This document shows positions 1 through 11,356 of a stretch of 64,000 nucleotides of DNA, piece after piece; position 1 is the stretch's first letter, and the number at the start of each line of letters is the position of its first letter. The notes beneath the pieces were generated by a model that ran no database searches, had not been told where the DNA came from, and saw nothing but the letters and a program-made list of their open reading frames with translations. This DNA is from Lotus japonicus (Eukaryota; Streptophyta; Magnoliopsida; Fabales; Fabaceae): NCBI RefSeq assembly GCF_012489685.1, contig NC_080046.1:3846501-3910500 (forward strand). The letters are read 5' to 3'. Position numbers and translations under genes: made by a program.

Positions 1-1658
1 AAACTTCTTTTTCTATGACGTCACGGTTGAGACCAGCAAGTAAGAATTCTGAGGGTTCAATGGCGTTGGGGAGTATATTATAATAGCTTGAAGAACCGAC
101 CTCGGGAGCAGGGGCTTGTTCAATTTGAGCCGCTTCAGAGGTAGTGGCAGCGCCAGGACAGGATTTTTCCCCTTGATGAGGCGGGGAAGGCATGGAGCCC
201 GCATCACGTGTTGGGGGCGGGCTAGGAGGCGCCTCTTGGCGAGGGGGAGACTTTGGGGTTTCATTTTCTTTTTCCTTCTCTCCAATAGGAGTGTCGGAAG
301 ACGCAGCAGCTTTTGTGGCGTTAACGCCGGCGGAGGCGGCTGTGGCGCCAACAGAGGACTCAGCGGCAACAGCAGCTGTCGCACCGGCGGAGGCAGGAGT
401 AGAAGCTGGTGCGGCGGTTGGCTCGGTAGCTACGGCGACGGAGGCTTCAGCGACATTTTTGCCTTTAGGCGCAGCAGCAGTGGTGGGCTGAGCGCCAGGG
501 TTGGAGGTGCCGGCGCCGGAGGAGGCTTTGACCAATCTTCTCCTCTTGGGAGCTTTGGTGCTCTCGGCTTGGTTCTCAGCACCGCCCCGTTTTTTCGCGT
601 CGCCCTCAGTGTTGAATTTTGGGGAAAAGCGAGCCATTCTCCTCTCGCGGGCCTTCAGGAGCTCGGCGTTCGTGAAATTCATATCTTCTGTAACAATAAA
701 AAATACGATCAGTGACAACATAGGAGACGAGAAAGGAAATGTCAATAATAAAAGTGAGCTATGGGCAACCTAAGTATTTGGGAGTTCTTGAGAGGTCAGC
801 GCCCTCAAGGACTGTTGTGCAGTCAAGGATGGGAAGTGGGGCAAGGAGATTAAGAAAGGCTTTATCGTTGTCGGACAAGGATTCCTCTGGAGGATCGGTG
901 ATCCCGTTGGGCTTCTCCGTCCAATAAAGAGGAAAGAGGGCGGTCCCGTCTCTGAGGGTGAATGCCTCTGGGTAGGCGGGATGAACCGCCACACGGAAGT
1001 ACTTTCGTGCGAAGGAGGACTTCGCGTTACTTTTGTGAGGATGCAAACACTTCCGGCCGGCTCGGGCCTTCAAGGAAATCCATCCTTTGTTTTTGATGGA
1101 CTTGGGGTCGACGTCGTAAAGGTAGAAGAAACTGGTGGGGGATGGGGCGATGCCGACGGCGGCGCTTAAGATTTCAAAACATCGAATGAAAGCCCAGGCG
1201 TTAGGGTGGAGTTGACAGGGAGCCGCGTTGATGTCGCGGAGGACGGTTTGGACAAAGGGCGAGAAAGGAAGCCTGATTCCAAGCTCGCTAAACATGTATT
1301 CGTACGCAAAGAAGAAATGGGATCTCTTTACGTCGCCGTCTGGCTTGTGAAGCCAGGGGCGATCCCCGGGACTGCAAACCCAGATCCTGAGTTTGGCGTT
1401 AAACTCATCGTCATTGGACAAGCCACCCAGGGAGTTCACGAATTGCACAATGGGATCGCTGTCTTGGAAGATGGAAGGTTGATCTATAGCCTCGTGTTTA
1501 GGGGCTACTTGGACTGGAAGGGGCAGAGTGGCGTAGGTTTTTAGTCGGTGAGCTGGGATCTCCGGAACCTCTAAACGGAGGCCGCCGGCAGCGGTGGAGT
1601 CAGGGTCGCTTTCGGAGGAGGAAGAAGAGCGATTAGGGGAGGTAGGGTTTGAAGCCAT
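1..1658 (-). CDS. Tat antisense ORF protein, Transposase_28-like ('putative gypsy type transposon'), partial, two exons
   Basis: Exon 1 runs from ATG at 1658 down to 770 and exon 2 from 687 off the left edge. The 82-nt intron has donor AG|GTTGCC and acceptor TTACAG, and the frame is kept across it. Exon 1 has a serine-rich start, then the conserved block of the plant 'putative gypsy type transposon' family (visible as RLPFSPFVQTVL and the later SFFYLYDV, about residues 130-180). Exon 2 is basic, then long and rich in Ala, Pro, Ser and Thr, probably disordered. No catalytic motif is visible and the function is unknown; the 'transposase' name is historical. The gene lies antisense to the element's LTR and has its own TATA-like box. 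The left-edge truncation prevents judging completeness. The splice call is strong because both sites fit and the reading frame continues. Confidence 0.7.
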
Positions 1659-1870
1659 TTTTAGAAGACAGTGAAGTGAAAGAAAGGAAAAGATCAGTAT
1701 GTGTGCGATGTAAAGATAAGGACAGGGGGACTCACCGGAGTAGGATGTGAAGAGTGGGTAGCGGAAAGGGTGATAAGCGACGGCTCCGGAGCGGAAGTGG
1801 GCAGAAGGAGTTTGGTAAGCGATTAGGGAAGTGAGAGGGGTCTCGGAAAGGGATGACAGTGGGGAAGAAG

Positions 1871-1880
1871 GGTTTTTATA
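1871..1880 (-). promoter_or_regulatory. TATA box for the antisense ORF
   Basis: The minus strand reads TATAAAAACC about 215 nt upstream of the antisense ATG at 1658. This would place a transcription start near 1845 and leave a 5' leader of roughly 190 nt. It supports independent transcription of the antisense gene. Confidence 0.45.
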
Positions 1881-2409
1881 GGAGAAGGGGAAAAGCTGGA
1901 AGGGTGACGCGTGTTGGACGCGTGTGGAAGGTTGGAAGTCATGATGGTTTTGGGGAGGTGGGTCGCGTGCAAAGGGGAGTTACTGCGCACGATGGGACGG
2001 TTAGGAAATGTGAAGTGACGGTTCCGGAGAAAGAGGGAAATTGATGTAACCAACACATCACGTGGGGCAGCCACGTGAGGCAGATTGAAATTTGAAAGAG
2101 TTTTAAAATAAGGGAAAGCGCGGAAAGCCTCGCCACTATAAGGATCAAACGCCATCGCCTGACGATTGACACCAACAACGAAGTTCAGTCGCTCGCCGGG
2201 GTCACCGCCAGTCAATGATTGAATGATCGGCACATGACCCATGCCTGCCACCTTTCCCGCCGGCGAGCGATCATACACCTGCTCCAACTTATCACCAATA
2301 CAAAGTAGTCGTTCTCGCCGCTTGCGGACTTGTGGACTTGCCAGCTCGGTTTGCTCGTCAAGTCAGTGGACTGGGTAACTGAAAATGCTAGTTTCCTTTT
2401 GCTCACGCC
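1881..2409. other. Non-coding spacer between antisense promoter and LTR
   Basis: No convincing coding sequence or structural RNA is visible. The stretch is less AT-rich than the array that follows. It probably belongs to the Tat element's 3' untranslated region. Confidence 0.4.
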
Positions 2410-2824
2410 ATGTTGGCGATATAGTTAACTTCTCTTTTCTCAAGCCATGTTGGCAGTGTAGATTCCGGTGTACGATAAGACGTGTAACAGCATTTAAAAG
2501 ACACCCTTAGCTCTCGTACCTCGAGCTCGGTGTCTTGTGGACTAGTGGACTGGGCGAGCCCCTAGAGGGGCAACGCCCAGCATGTATCCCGCCCTGAGGC
2601 GGGGCCCTGGACTTCAGATGGGCCTTGATCTTGGAGGCCCAATTGGCCCAATAGGTAGTACCCAAGCTCTATAAATAGGAGGTAGTTATCAATTGTAAAG
2701 GACTTTTGGCTCATTTGATAAAATAACACATGAAATTCAGCATTCTCTCTCTTACTCTCTCTCTCTAGCACAATCTCTCCACCCTTAGGTACTATACCTT
2801 CCCTCAATGTTCATTCCCAGAACA
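2410..2824 (+). repeat. Probable Tat LTR (3' LTR), left end uncertain
   Basis: The stretch ends in AACA at 2824 and could begin at TGTTGGC at 2410 or at a second TGTTGGC near 2449. It holds a TATA box (TATAAATA, 2670-2677) preceded by GC-rich inverted elements and followed by a CT-rich leader, as expected for a U3-R-U5 arrangement. No clear polypurine tract was found, so the left limit is provisional. Confidence 0.5.
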
Positions 2825-5800
2825 GATACATTTAATATGAATAATAAATACATTTCATCCTAAGAAATTATCTTCATAAATTTTAATTAGAAACGATATC
2901 ATATTGGTAATCTTTCAATTTCATTTTTTTGATATTGAAAATTTATACTTGTTAATCATTAGGGGGGGGGGTTTAAAAAGGCCTCAAAATTTTGCTGCAT
3001 GCATAGCAGAGGGATTGATCAATAAAAACCGTGATGAAAAACGGAAAGGTAACAAATGAGAACCTCAAATTTCAACGCTCTTTACTCAACCTTCATCGAT
3101 ACATTTGATATGAATAATAAATACATATCTTCCTAAGAAATTATCTTAATAAATTTTAATTATAAATGATATCATATTGGTAATCTTTCAATTTCATTTT
3201 TGTGATATAGAAAATTAATATTTATTAATCATTGGGTGGTCTAAAAAGGCCTTAAAATTATGGTGCATGCATAGAAGAAGGATTGGACAATGAAACCCGT
3301 CATGAATAAGGGAAAGGTAATAAATGAGAACCTTAAATTTCAACACTCATTACTCAACCTTCATTTATACATTTAATATGAATAATAAATACATATGATC
3401 CTAATAAATTATCTCAATAAATGTTAATTAGAAACGACATCATATTGGTAATCTTTCAATTTCATTTTTGTGATATTGGAAATTTATACTTATTAAGCAG
3501 TAGGGGGTTTAAATGGGCCTCAAAATTATGCTGCAAGCATAGGAGAGGGATTGGTCAATGAAAACCGTCATGAGTAAGGAAAGGGTATAAACTGAGAACT
3601 AAAATTTCAACGCTCTTTACTCAACCTTTATTGATACATTTAATATGAATAATAAATACATATCTTCCTCATAAATTGTCTTAATAAATTTTAATGATAA
3701 ACGATATCATATTGGTAATTTTAAATTTCATTTTTGTGATACTGAATATTAATATTTATTAATCATTAGGGGAGGGTTTAAAAGGGCCTTAATGTTATGT
3801 TGCATGCATAGGAGAAGAATTGGTCAATGAAATCCGTCATGAGTATGGAAAAGGTAATAAATGAGAACCTCAAATTTCAACGCTCTTTACTCAACCTTTT
3901 CTGATACATTTAAGATGAACAATAAATCCATATCTTCCTTAGAAATTATCTTGATAATTTTAATTATAAATGATATCATATTGGTAATCTTTCAATTTCA
4001 TTTTTGTGATATTAAAAAATAATATTTATTAATCATTGAGGGGTCTAAAAGGGCCTTAAAATTATGGTGCATGCATAGAAGAGGGATAGGTGCATGAAAT
4101 TCGTCATGAATAAGGGAAAGATAATAAATGAGGACCCCAAATTTCAACGCTCTTTACTCAACCTTCATTGATACATTTAATATGAATAATAAATACATAT
4201 CTTCCTAAGATATTATCTTAATAAATTTTACTTAGAAACTTCATGAATAAGGAAAAGGTAATAAATGAGAACCTCAAATTTCAACACCCTTTACTCAACC
4301 TTTATTGATATATTTAATATGATTAATAAATACATATCTTCTTAATAAATTATCTTAATAAATTTTAATTATAAACGATATCATAATGGTAATCTTTCAA
4401 TTTCATTTTTATGATATTGAAAATTTATATGTATTAATCATTGGAGGGGGGGGGTTTAAAAAGGCCTCAAAATTATTTTGCATGTATAAGAGAGGGCTTG
4501 GTCAATGAAAACCGTCATCAGTAAGGAAAATGTAATAAATGAGAACTCAAATTTCAACACTCTGTACTCAACCTTTATTGATTCATTTAATATATTTAAT
4601 AAATACATATCTTCCTCTGAAATTATCTTAATAAATTTTAATTATAAACGATATCATATTGGTAATCTTTATATTTCATTTTTGTGATATTGGAAATTTA
4701 TATTTATTAATCATTAGGGGGATTAAAAGGGCCTTAAATTATGTTGTAAGCATGGGAGAGGGATTGGTCAATGAAATACGTCATTAGTAATGGAAAGGTA
4801 ATAAATGAGAATCTCAAATTTCAACGCTCTTTACTCAACCTTCATAAATAAATTTAATATGAATAATAAATACACATCGTCCTAAGAAATTATCTTAATA
4901 AATTTTAATTATAAATGATATCATATTGGTAATCTTTCAAATCATTTTTGTGATATTGGAAATTAATATTTATTAATCATTTGGGGGTCTCAAATGGCCT
5001 TAAAATTATGGTGGATGCATGGAAGAGGGATTGGTCAATGAAAACCGGCATGAATAAGGGAAAGGTAATAAATGAGAACCTCAAATTTCAACGCTCTTTA
5101 CTCAACCTTCATTGATACATTTGATATGAATAATAAATACACATCTTCCTAAGAAATTATCTTAATAAATTTTAATTATAAACGATGTCATATTGGTAAT
5201 CTTTCAATTTCATTTTTGTGATATTGGAAATTAATATTTATTAATCATTTTGGGTCTAAAAGGGCCTTAAAATTATGGTGCATTCATGGAAGAGGGATTG
5301 GTCAATGAAAACCGGCATGAATAAGGGAAAGGTAATAAATGAGAACCTCAAATTTCAACGCTCTTTACTCAACCTTCATTGATACATTTAATATGAATAA
5401 TAAATACACATCTTCCAAAGAAATTATCTTAATAAATTTTAAATATAAACGATATCATATTGGTAATCTTTCAATTTCATTTTTGTGATATTGAAAATTA
5501 ATATTTATTAATCATTTGGGGTCTAAAAGGTCCTTAAAATTATGGTGCATGCATAGAAGAGGGATCAGTCAATGAAAACCGTCATGAATAAGGGAAATGT
5601 AATAAAAGAGAACCTCAAATTTCAACGCTGGATACTCAACCTTCATTGATACATTTAATATGAATAATAAATACATATCTTCCTAAGAAATTATCTTAAT
5701 AAATTTTAATTAGAAACATCATGAATAAGGAAAATGAAATAAATGAGAACCTCAAATTTCAACGCTCTTTACTCAACCTTTATTGATAAATTTAATATGA

Positions 5801-8161
5801 ATAATAAATAAATATTTTCCTAGGAAATTATCTTAATAAATTTTAATTATAAACGAAATCATATTGGTAATCTTATTATTTCATTTTTGTTATATTGGAA
5901 ATTTATATTTATTAATCATTGGGGGGGGTTTAAAAGGGCCTTAAAATTATGGTGCATGCTTGGGAGAAGGATTGGTCAATGAAAACCGTCATGAATAAGA
6001 GAAAGGTAATTACTGAGAATCTTAATTTCAACGCTCTTTACTCAGTCTTCATTGATACATTTAATATTAATAATAAATACATATCTTCCTAAGAAATTAT
6101 CATAATAAATTTTAATTATAAATGTCATGAATAAGGAAAATGTAATAAATTAGAACCTCAAATTTCAACGCTCTTTACTCAACCTTTATTTATACATTTA
6201 ATATGAATAATAAATACATATCTTCCTAAGAAATTATCTGAACAAATTTTAATTGGAAACGATATCATATTAGTAATCTTTCAATTTCATTTTTCTGATA
6301 TTGGAAATTTATATTTATTAATCATTAGGGGGGTTTTAAAAGGGCTTAAATTTATGGTGCATGCATGAGAAATGGATTGGTCAATGAAAACCGTCATGAA
6401 TAAGAAATAGGTAATAAATGAGAACCGCAAATTTCAACACTCTTTACTCAAACTTTATTGATACATTTAATATGAATAATAAATACATATCTTCCTAAGA
6501 AATTATCTTGATAAATTTTAATCATAAACGATACTCCCTCCGGTACAGAAAGTTTGTTGTTTTTTGTATGATTTCAATATCTCAAATAGTTTGTTGTTTT
6601 AGGATGCCAGTGCATTTTTCCCCATTTTTTCCAACTATACCTTCATCTAATACATTTTCTCTCACTTATCAACTTTCATATTATCGACCACAACTCTTCT
6701 CTATTAATTACAATCTTCTCGATCTTAGTATAATTTAATAGTTGCACATCATACTAGTAAAATTAAACAAGGGAAATTTAGTCAAATTATAATATCAATA
6801 ATTTATTTCTTATTCTTTGTGTCACAACCTTGAACTACAAATTTTTTGGAACGGAGGGAGTATCATATAGGTAATCTTTCAATTTAATTTTTGTGATATT
6901 GGACATTTATATTTATTAATCATTAGGGGAGTTAAAAGGGCCTCAATATTATGGTGCATGCATTGAAGAAGGATTGATTAATGAATACCGTCATGAATAA
7001 GGGAAAGATAATAAATGAGAACCTCAAATTTCAACACTTTTTACTCATCCTTTATTGATACATTTAATATGAATAATAAATACATATCTTCCAAATAAAT
7101 TATCTTAATAAATTTTAATCATAAATGATATCATCTTGGTAATCTTTCAATTTCATTTTTGTGATATTGGAAATTTAGATTTATTAATCATTAGGGGGAT
7201 CTAAAAAGGCCTCAAAGTTATGATGCATGCATAGGAGAAGGATTGGTCAATGAAAACCGTCATGAATAAGGGAAAGGTAATAAATGAGAACCTCAAATTT
7301 CAACACTCTTTACTCAACCTTTATTGATACATTTAATATGAATAATAAATACATATCTTCATAAGAAATTATCTTAATAAATGTTAATCATAAACGATAT
7401 CATATTGGTAATATTTCAATTTCATTTTTGTGATATTGGAAGTTTATATTTATTAATCATTTAGGGGGGGGTTAAAAAGGCCTCAAAATTATGTGGCATG
7501 CATAAGAGGGGGATTAGTCAATGAAAACCGTCATGAATAAGGGAAAAGCAATAAATGTAAACCACAAATTTCAACACTCTTTACTCAACCTTTATTTACA
7601 TTTTATATGAATAATAAATACATATCTTCCTAAGAGATTATCTTAATAAATTTTAATCATAAATGATATCATATTGGTAATCTTTCAATTTCATTTTTGT
7701 GATATTGAAAATTAATATTTATTAATCATTGGGTGGTCTAAAAAGGCCTTAAAATTATGGTGCATGCATAGAAGAAGGATTGGACAATCAAACCCATCAT
7801 GAATAAGGGAAATGTAATAAATGAGAACCTTAAATTTCAACACTCATTACTCAACCTTCATTTATACATTTAATATGAATAATAAATACATATCATCCTA
7901 ATAAATTATCTCAATAAATTTTAATTAGAAACGACATCATATTGGTAATCTTTCAATTTCATTTTTGTGATATTGGAAATTTATACTTATTAAGCAGTAG
8001 GGGGTTTAAATGAGCCTCAAAATTATGCTGCATGCATAGGAGAGAGATTGGTCAATGAAAACCGTCATGAGTAAGAAAAGGGTATAAACTGAGAACTCAA
8101 ATTTCAACGCTCTTTACTCAACCTTTATTGATACATTAAATATGAATAATAAATACATATC
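2825..8161. repeat. Satellite-like tandem array, left half (monomer about 268 bp)
   Basis: An AT-rich unit recurs with spacings of 267-273 bp, for example at ATGAATAATAAATACAT near 2838, 3111, 3379, 3646, 3916 and 4183. Each full unit carries in order: the ATATCATATTGGTAATC box, a short G-run, a GCATGCAT box, GTCATGAATAAGG, and CAACGCTCTTTACTCAACC. Some units are shortened to about 137 bp (around 4230-4320, 5720 and 6120). About 20 units are present. No ORF is conserved between units. A Stowaway MITE interrupts it at 6534. Confidence 0.9.
6534..6860. mobile_element. Stowaway-type MITE, 327 bp
   Basis: Terminal inverted repeats start CTCCCTCCGG and end CGGAGGGAG, and the element is flanked by TA on both sides (6532-6533 and 6861-6862). 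Removing it restores the satellite box CGATATCATAT, so the insertion point is exact. CTCCCTCC termini with a TA duplication are the hallmark of Stowaway (Tc1/mariner-derived) elements. It encodes no protein. Confidence 0.92.
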
Positions 8162-9403
8162 TGTAAGATCAAGGTTTGATCAGTGGTTGCATCTCTATGT
8201 TTTGATGATTACAATTAAGGTTTGTGATGATGAACAATTGTGGTACCCTAACGTTTGTCCTTTTAAGTTGTGACAAACAGGTTCTGAATCTGACCCAAGC
8301 CTATTCGTTCAGAAGAAGAAGAACCAAGGGTTACTAAAAAGAGAGCTATTTAATCTATCATGTTCGTTCTGAACAGTGGCAAATACTTCAGAAGCTCTGA
8401 AGATGGCAGCTCTCAAAAAGTTCTGAAGAGCTCAAGTCAGAAGTTCTGAAGACCAGATGTTCCAGTGGAACGGTCCAGAAGCAGAAGACTCAAGTTCTGA
8501 AGACTTACAAGAAGTTGGTTCTGAAGACCCAAGTTATTCTAGCGCTCTGATGATCAGAAGTTCTGAGGAACTTGTTCAGAAGCAGAAGCTGCACGGTCAG
8601 AAGAATTCAAGCTTCATTCTGACGATGATCAGAAGCTTCATCAACGTTCATCTGAAGCTCCTTCATCTCAAGTCAACTGGTGAAAGGACAGGTCGCTATC
8701 ACAGTACAACGTCGTACAAGTCTCAGTCTGTCCGCCACCTACCTTGTACAACCTAGCAGTCTGATATTACAGAATTGCCACTCCAACGGATAAAACCCTA
8801 GCAACGGCTACATCACGAGTCTTGGAGTATATAAAGGCTGAAGAAAGAAGAAAGAGACTAAGAAACTTTGCTGAAAATATTCAACACATAAGAACCATTC
8901 TCTTAGCATTATTTCTTCACTGTTCTTAAACTTCTGAGTTTACTATTTGCTTGTTAGAAGCACTCATTGTAAACCCGAAACCTTTTACATCATATTGTAA
9001 AGTTCATCAAGAGACCAAGGTTGGTCGGATCTTGAGAGGACTGAATCAAGGCCGATTCAGTATTTAGCTAGTCTTAAGAGGATCGGTAGATCAGCTTCTT
9101 AAGAGGATACTAGTGAGAAAATCAGTGTACTGTTAGTCACTTAGCAGGTTGCAAAGTGCAGTTGTAACATTCATTGATTTTAGTGGATTGCCTTCATCAG
9201 AAGAAGGAAGAAATCACCTTCACAGGTGGACTGGATTAGCTTGAGCTTTTATCTCAAGTGAACCAGGATAAAATACTCGTGTGCTTTACTTCCTATTATT
9301 CAGCACTTAAGTTTTTATCTTTGAGTTTTGAAAAAGCCAAAAGTTTACCCGAGATACAAAAACTCTATTCAAACCCCCGTTTCTAGTGTTTTTCGCACCT
9401 TCA
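8162..9403 (+). repeat. SIRE 5' LTR
   Basis: Starts TGTAAGATC and ends CACCTTCA. It contains TATATAAA at 8828-8835 about 330 bp into a segment rich in the repeated word CAGAAGTTCTGAAG. The 99-codon open frame at 8457-8756 is a by-product of that Gln/Lys/Ser-rich repetition and also exists in the other LTR; I do not call it a gene. Confidence 0.97.
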
Positions 9404-9405
9404 AT

Positions 9406-9417
9406 TGGTATCAGAGC
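9406..9417 (+). promoter_or_regulatory. Primer binding site, initiator Met tRNA
   Basis: TGGTATCAGAGC lies two bases after the 5' LTR and is the standard complement of the 3' end of plant initiator methionine tRNA used by copia elements to start minus-strand DNA synthesis. Confidence 0.95.
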
Positions 9418-9481
9418 TCCGGTTCTGATTTTAACACCTAACAGTGTTTAGTGATCCAGAACCTTGTGTGAAAAACAAACA

Positions 9482-11356
9482 ATGGCCCAAGCCAATACTT
9501 CCGCTGACAACAACAACAACAACAATCAACTCAGAGCACCAATCTTTGATGGTGAAAAGTTTGAGTACTGGAAAGATAGAATAGAATGTTATTTCCTTGG
9601 CACTGACCCAGATCTCTGGGATATGGTCATTGAAGGCTATACTGATCCAGTAGATGCTTCAGGAGTGAAGATCCCTCGTTCTGAAATGACTGACGCTCAG
9701 AAGAAGCGTTTCAAGGATCATCACAAGGCGAAGTCCATGCTATTCAGCTCAATATCATATATTGAGTATGAGAAGATCTCTGACAAAGAAACTGCTAAAT
9801 CCATCTTTGACTCCTTGGTCATGACGCATGAAGGAAATGAAGAGGTCAAGGAAACCAAGGCTCTTGCTCTCATACAACAATATGAGCAGTTTAAGATGGA
9901 ATCTGGTGAAACCATTGAGGAGATGTACTCAAGGTTTCAAACTCTGATTGCTGGAATCAGAGTGCTAAACAAGGGCTACTCTACTGGTGATCATGTCAAG
10001 AAGATTATCAGAAGTTTGCCTAAGGAGTGGAGAGCTTTTGTCACTGCACTGAAACTCTCCAGAAATTTGAACTCTTTGAAGTTAGAAGAGCTCGTGAGTC
10101 ATCTCAGAAGCCATGAGATTGAACTCAAAGGAGACAAGCCTCAGAAGAAAGACAAGTCTATTGCTCTTAAGTCAAAGTCTGACAAAGCAAAAGCCTATCA
10201 GGCAGAAGAGGAAAATTCATCTGAAGAGCTATCAGATGCGTCTGATGGTGAAGAGCTGTCTCTTTTCACAAAGAGGTTAAGCAAACTCTGGAAGAACAGA
10301 AATAGCAAGGGCAAAGGACCAAAGAAAAGCTCAGGAAGATATGAATCTTCATCTGGTCAGAAGAAGTCATCTGGAAAGGAAGTCACTTGCTTCGAGTGCA
10401 AGGAATCTGGGCACTACAAGAGTGACTGTCCCAAGCTAAAGAAAGACAAGAGACCAAGAAAAGTCTTCAAGAAGAAAGCTCTCATAACCTTTGATGCAAC
10501 TGACTCTGATGAAGCTGAGTCAGAAGAAGATGAAGCTGTGGAGGCTCTAATGGCTACCACTAGCAGAGGTGCTGGAGCTTCAGAAGATGATTCAGACTCT
10601 GAGAATGATGATGAGGTATTCTCTAACTTTTCTCTATCTGAGCTAAGAACTGCTTTATCTGAAATAATGAAGAAACATGATATTCTGCTAAATAAGCATA
10701 AAGAGCTCAAAAAGAAATATGCTGCTAAAACCAGTTCTATAGAAGTTCATGAGAAGTCAGTCTTTGAACTCATGGATGAAAACTATATTCTTGTTAATGA
10801 CAATGTTGTTCTTCGTGCTAAAAATGATGTGCTAGAAGATCAACTTGCATCATCTGATGTTAAGTATGAGACAAAATATGAGAAAGCGTTTCAGAAGTTC
10901 CTTGCAAAGGGCATAGACAAAAGTCTTATGGCTTCAATGATCTATGGCATGAGCAGAAATGGGAACAGTGGCCTTGGCTACTTTCAATCCATGAAAGATA
11001 AGTCATCTGAGCCCAAACGCGAACCATTGCATAAGCATTTCGTTCCCGCTGGCACGGTCATTCCTGAAAAGGTTAAACCAAAGGTGGTGAAACCAAAGGG
11101 AAAGTTCAAACTTGACATGTCTAGATACTATACTCAGGTTCCTATGCATTATCCTCCTGTTGCACCCAAAGTTTCAAGAACTTCTGGGAAAACTAACAAG
11201 AAAGGACCCAAGATATGGGTACCTAAAACAAAAATTATTCCTGTTGCAGACATCTTATGCAGCTCAGTTAAGACACCTGTCCTGGTATCTGGACAGTGGA
11301 TGCTCGCGACACATGACGGGCACAAGGTCTATATTCCAAGAACTGACACCGCTTAA
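9482..11356 (+). CDS. gag: SIRE Gag polyprotein
   Basis: A 624-residue capsid/nucleocapsid protein, starting at the ATG in CAATGGCC; the open frame extends a few codons upstream but without an ATG. Residues about 20-210 are a copia-type Gag domain ([17 protein letters not shown], then many helix-like blocks). A CCHC zinc knuckle, [14 protein letters not shown], starts at residue 303. An acidic Ser/Glu-rich region and a predicted coiled coil follow. The product would assemble the virus-like particle and package element RNA in the cytoplasm. It overlaps the pol frame by up to about 245 nt in another frame, so Pol would need ribosomal frameshifting, or the overlap marks a mutation. Apart from that the frame is intact. 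Confidence 0.93.
   Translation: MAQANTSADNNNNNNQLRAPIFDGEKFEYWKDRIECYFLGTDPDLWDMVIEGYTDPVDASGVKIPRSEMTDAQKKRFKDHHKAKSMLFSSISYIEYEKISDKETAKSIFDSLVMTHEGNEEVKETKALALIQQYEQFKMESGETIEEMYSRFQTLIAGIRVLNKGYSTGDHVKKIIRSLPKEWRAFVTALKLSRNLNSLKLEELVSHLRSHEIELKGDKPQKKDKSIALKSKSDKAKAYQAEEENSSEELSDASDGEELSLFTKRLSKLWKNRNSKGKGPKKSSGRYESSSGQKKSSGKEVTCFECKESGHYKSDCPKLKKDKRPRKVFKKKALITFDATDSDEAESEEDEAVEALMATTSRGAGASEDDSDSENDDEVFSNFSLSELRTALSEIMKKHDILLNKHKELKKKYAAKTSSIEVHEKSVFELMDENYILVNDNVVLRAKNDVLEDQLASSDVKYETKYEKAFQKFLAKGIDKSLMASMIYGMSRNGNSGLGYFQSMKDKSSEPKREPLHKHFVPAGTVIPEKVKPKVVKPKGKFKLDMSRYYTQVPMHYPPVAPKVSRTSGKTNKKGPKIWVPKTKIIPVADILCSSVKTPVLVSGQWMLATHDGHKVYIPRTDTA

Larger units (their letters stand above)
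1..2824 (+). mobile_element. 3' end of a Tat-lineage Ty3/gypsy retrotransposon
   Basis: This block combines a spliced gene on the minus strand (1-1658) with an LTR-like promoter region on the plus strand that ends just before the satellite array. An extra antisense ORF between pol and the 3' LTR is known from plant Tat-lineage elements. The element enters from the left edge, so gag and pol are not visible. After the terminal AACA at 2824 the next bases, GATAC, continue the satellite monomer, so the element appears to have inserted into the array. The lineage is inferred from layout, not from a visible polymerase. Confidence 0.6.

Noticed and set aside
116..715. Plus-strand ORF of 199 codons
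   Set aside because: It is the opposite strand of exon 2 of the antisense Tat gene, a shadow caused by GC-rich codons.
8457..8756. 99-codon ORF, repeated at 23864-24163, as a gene
   Set aside because: It lies in both LTRs and arises from the repeated CAGAAGTTCTGAAG word; no domain and no sign of independent coding.
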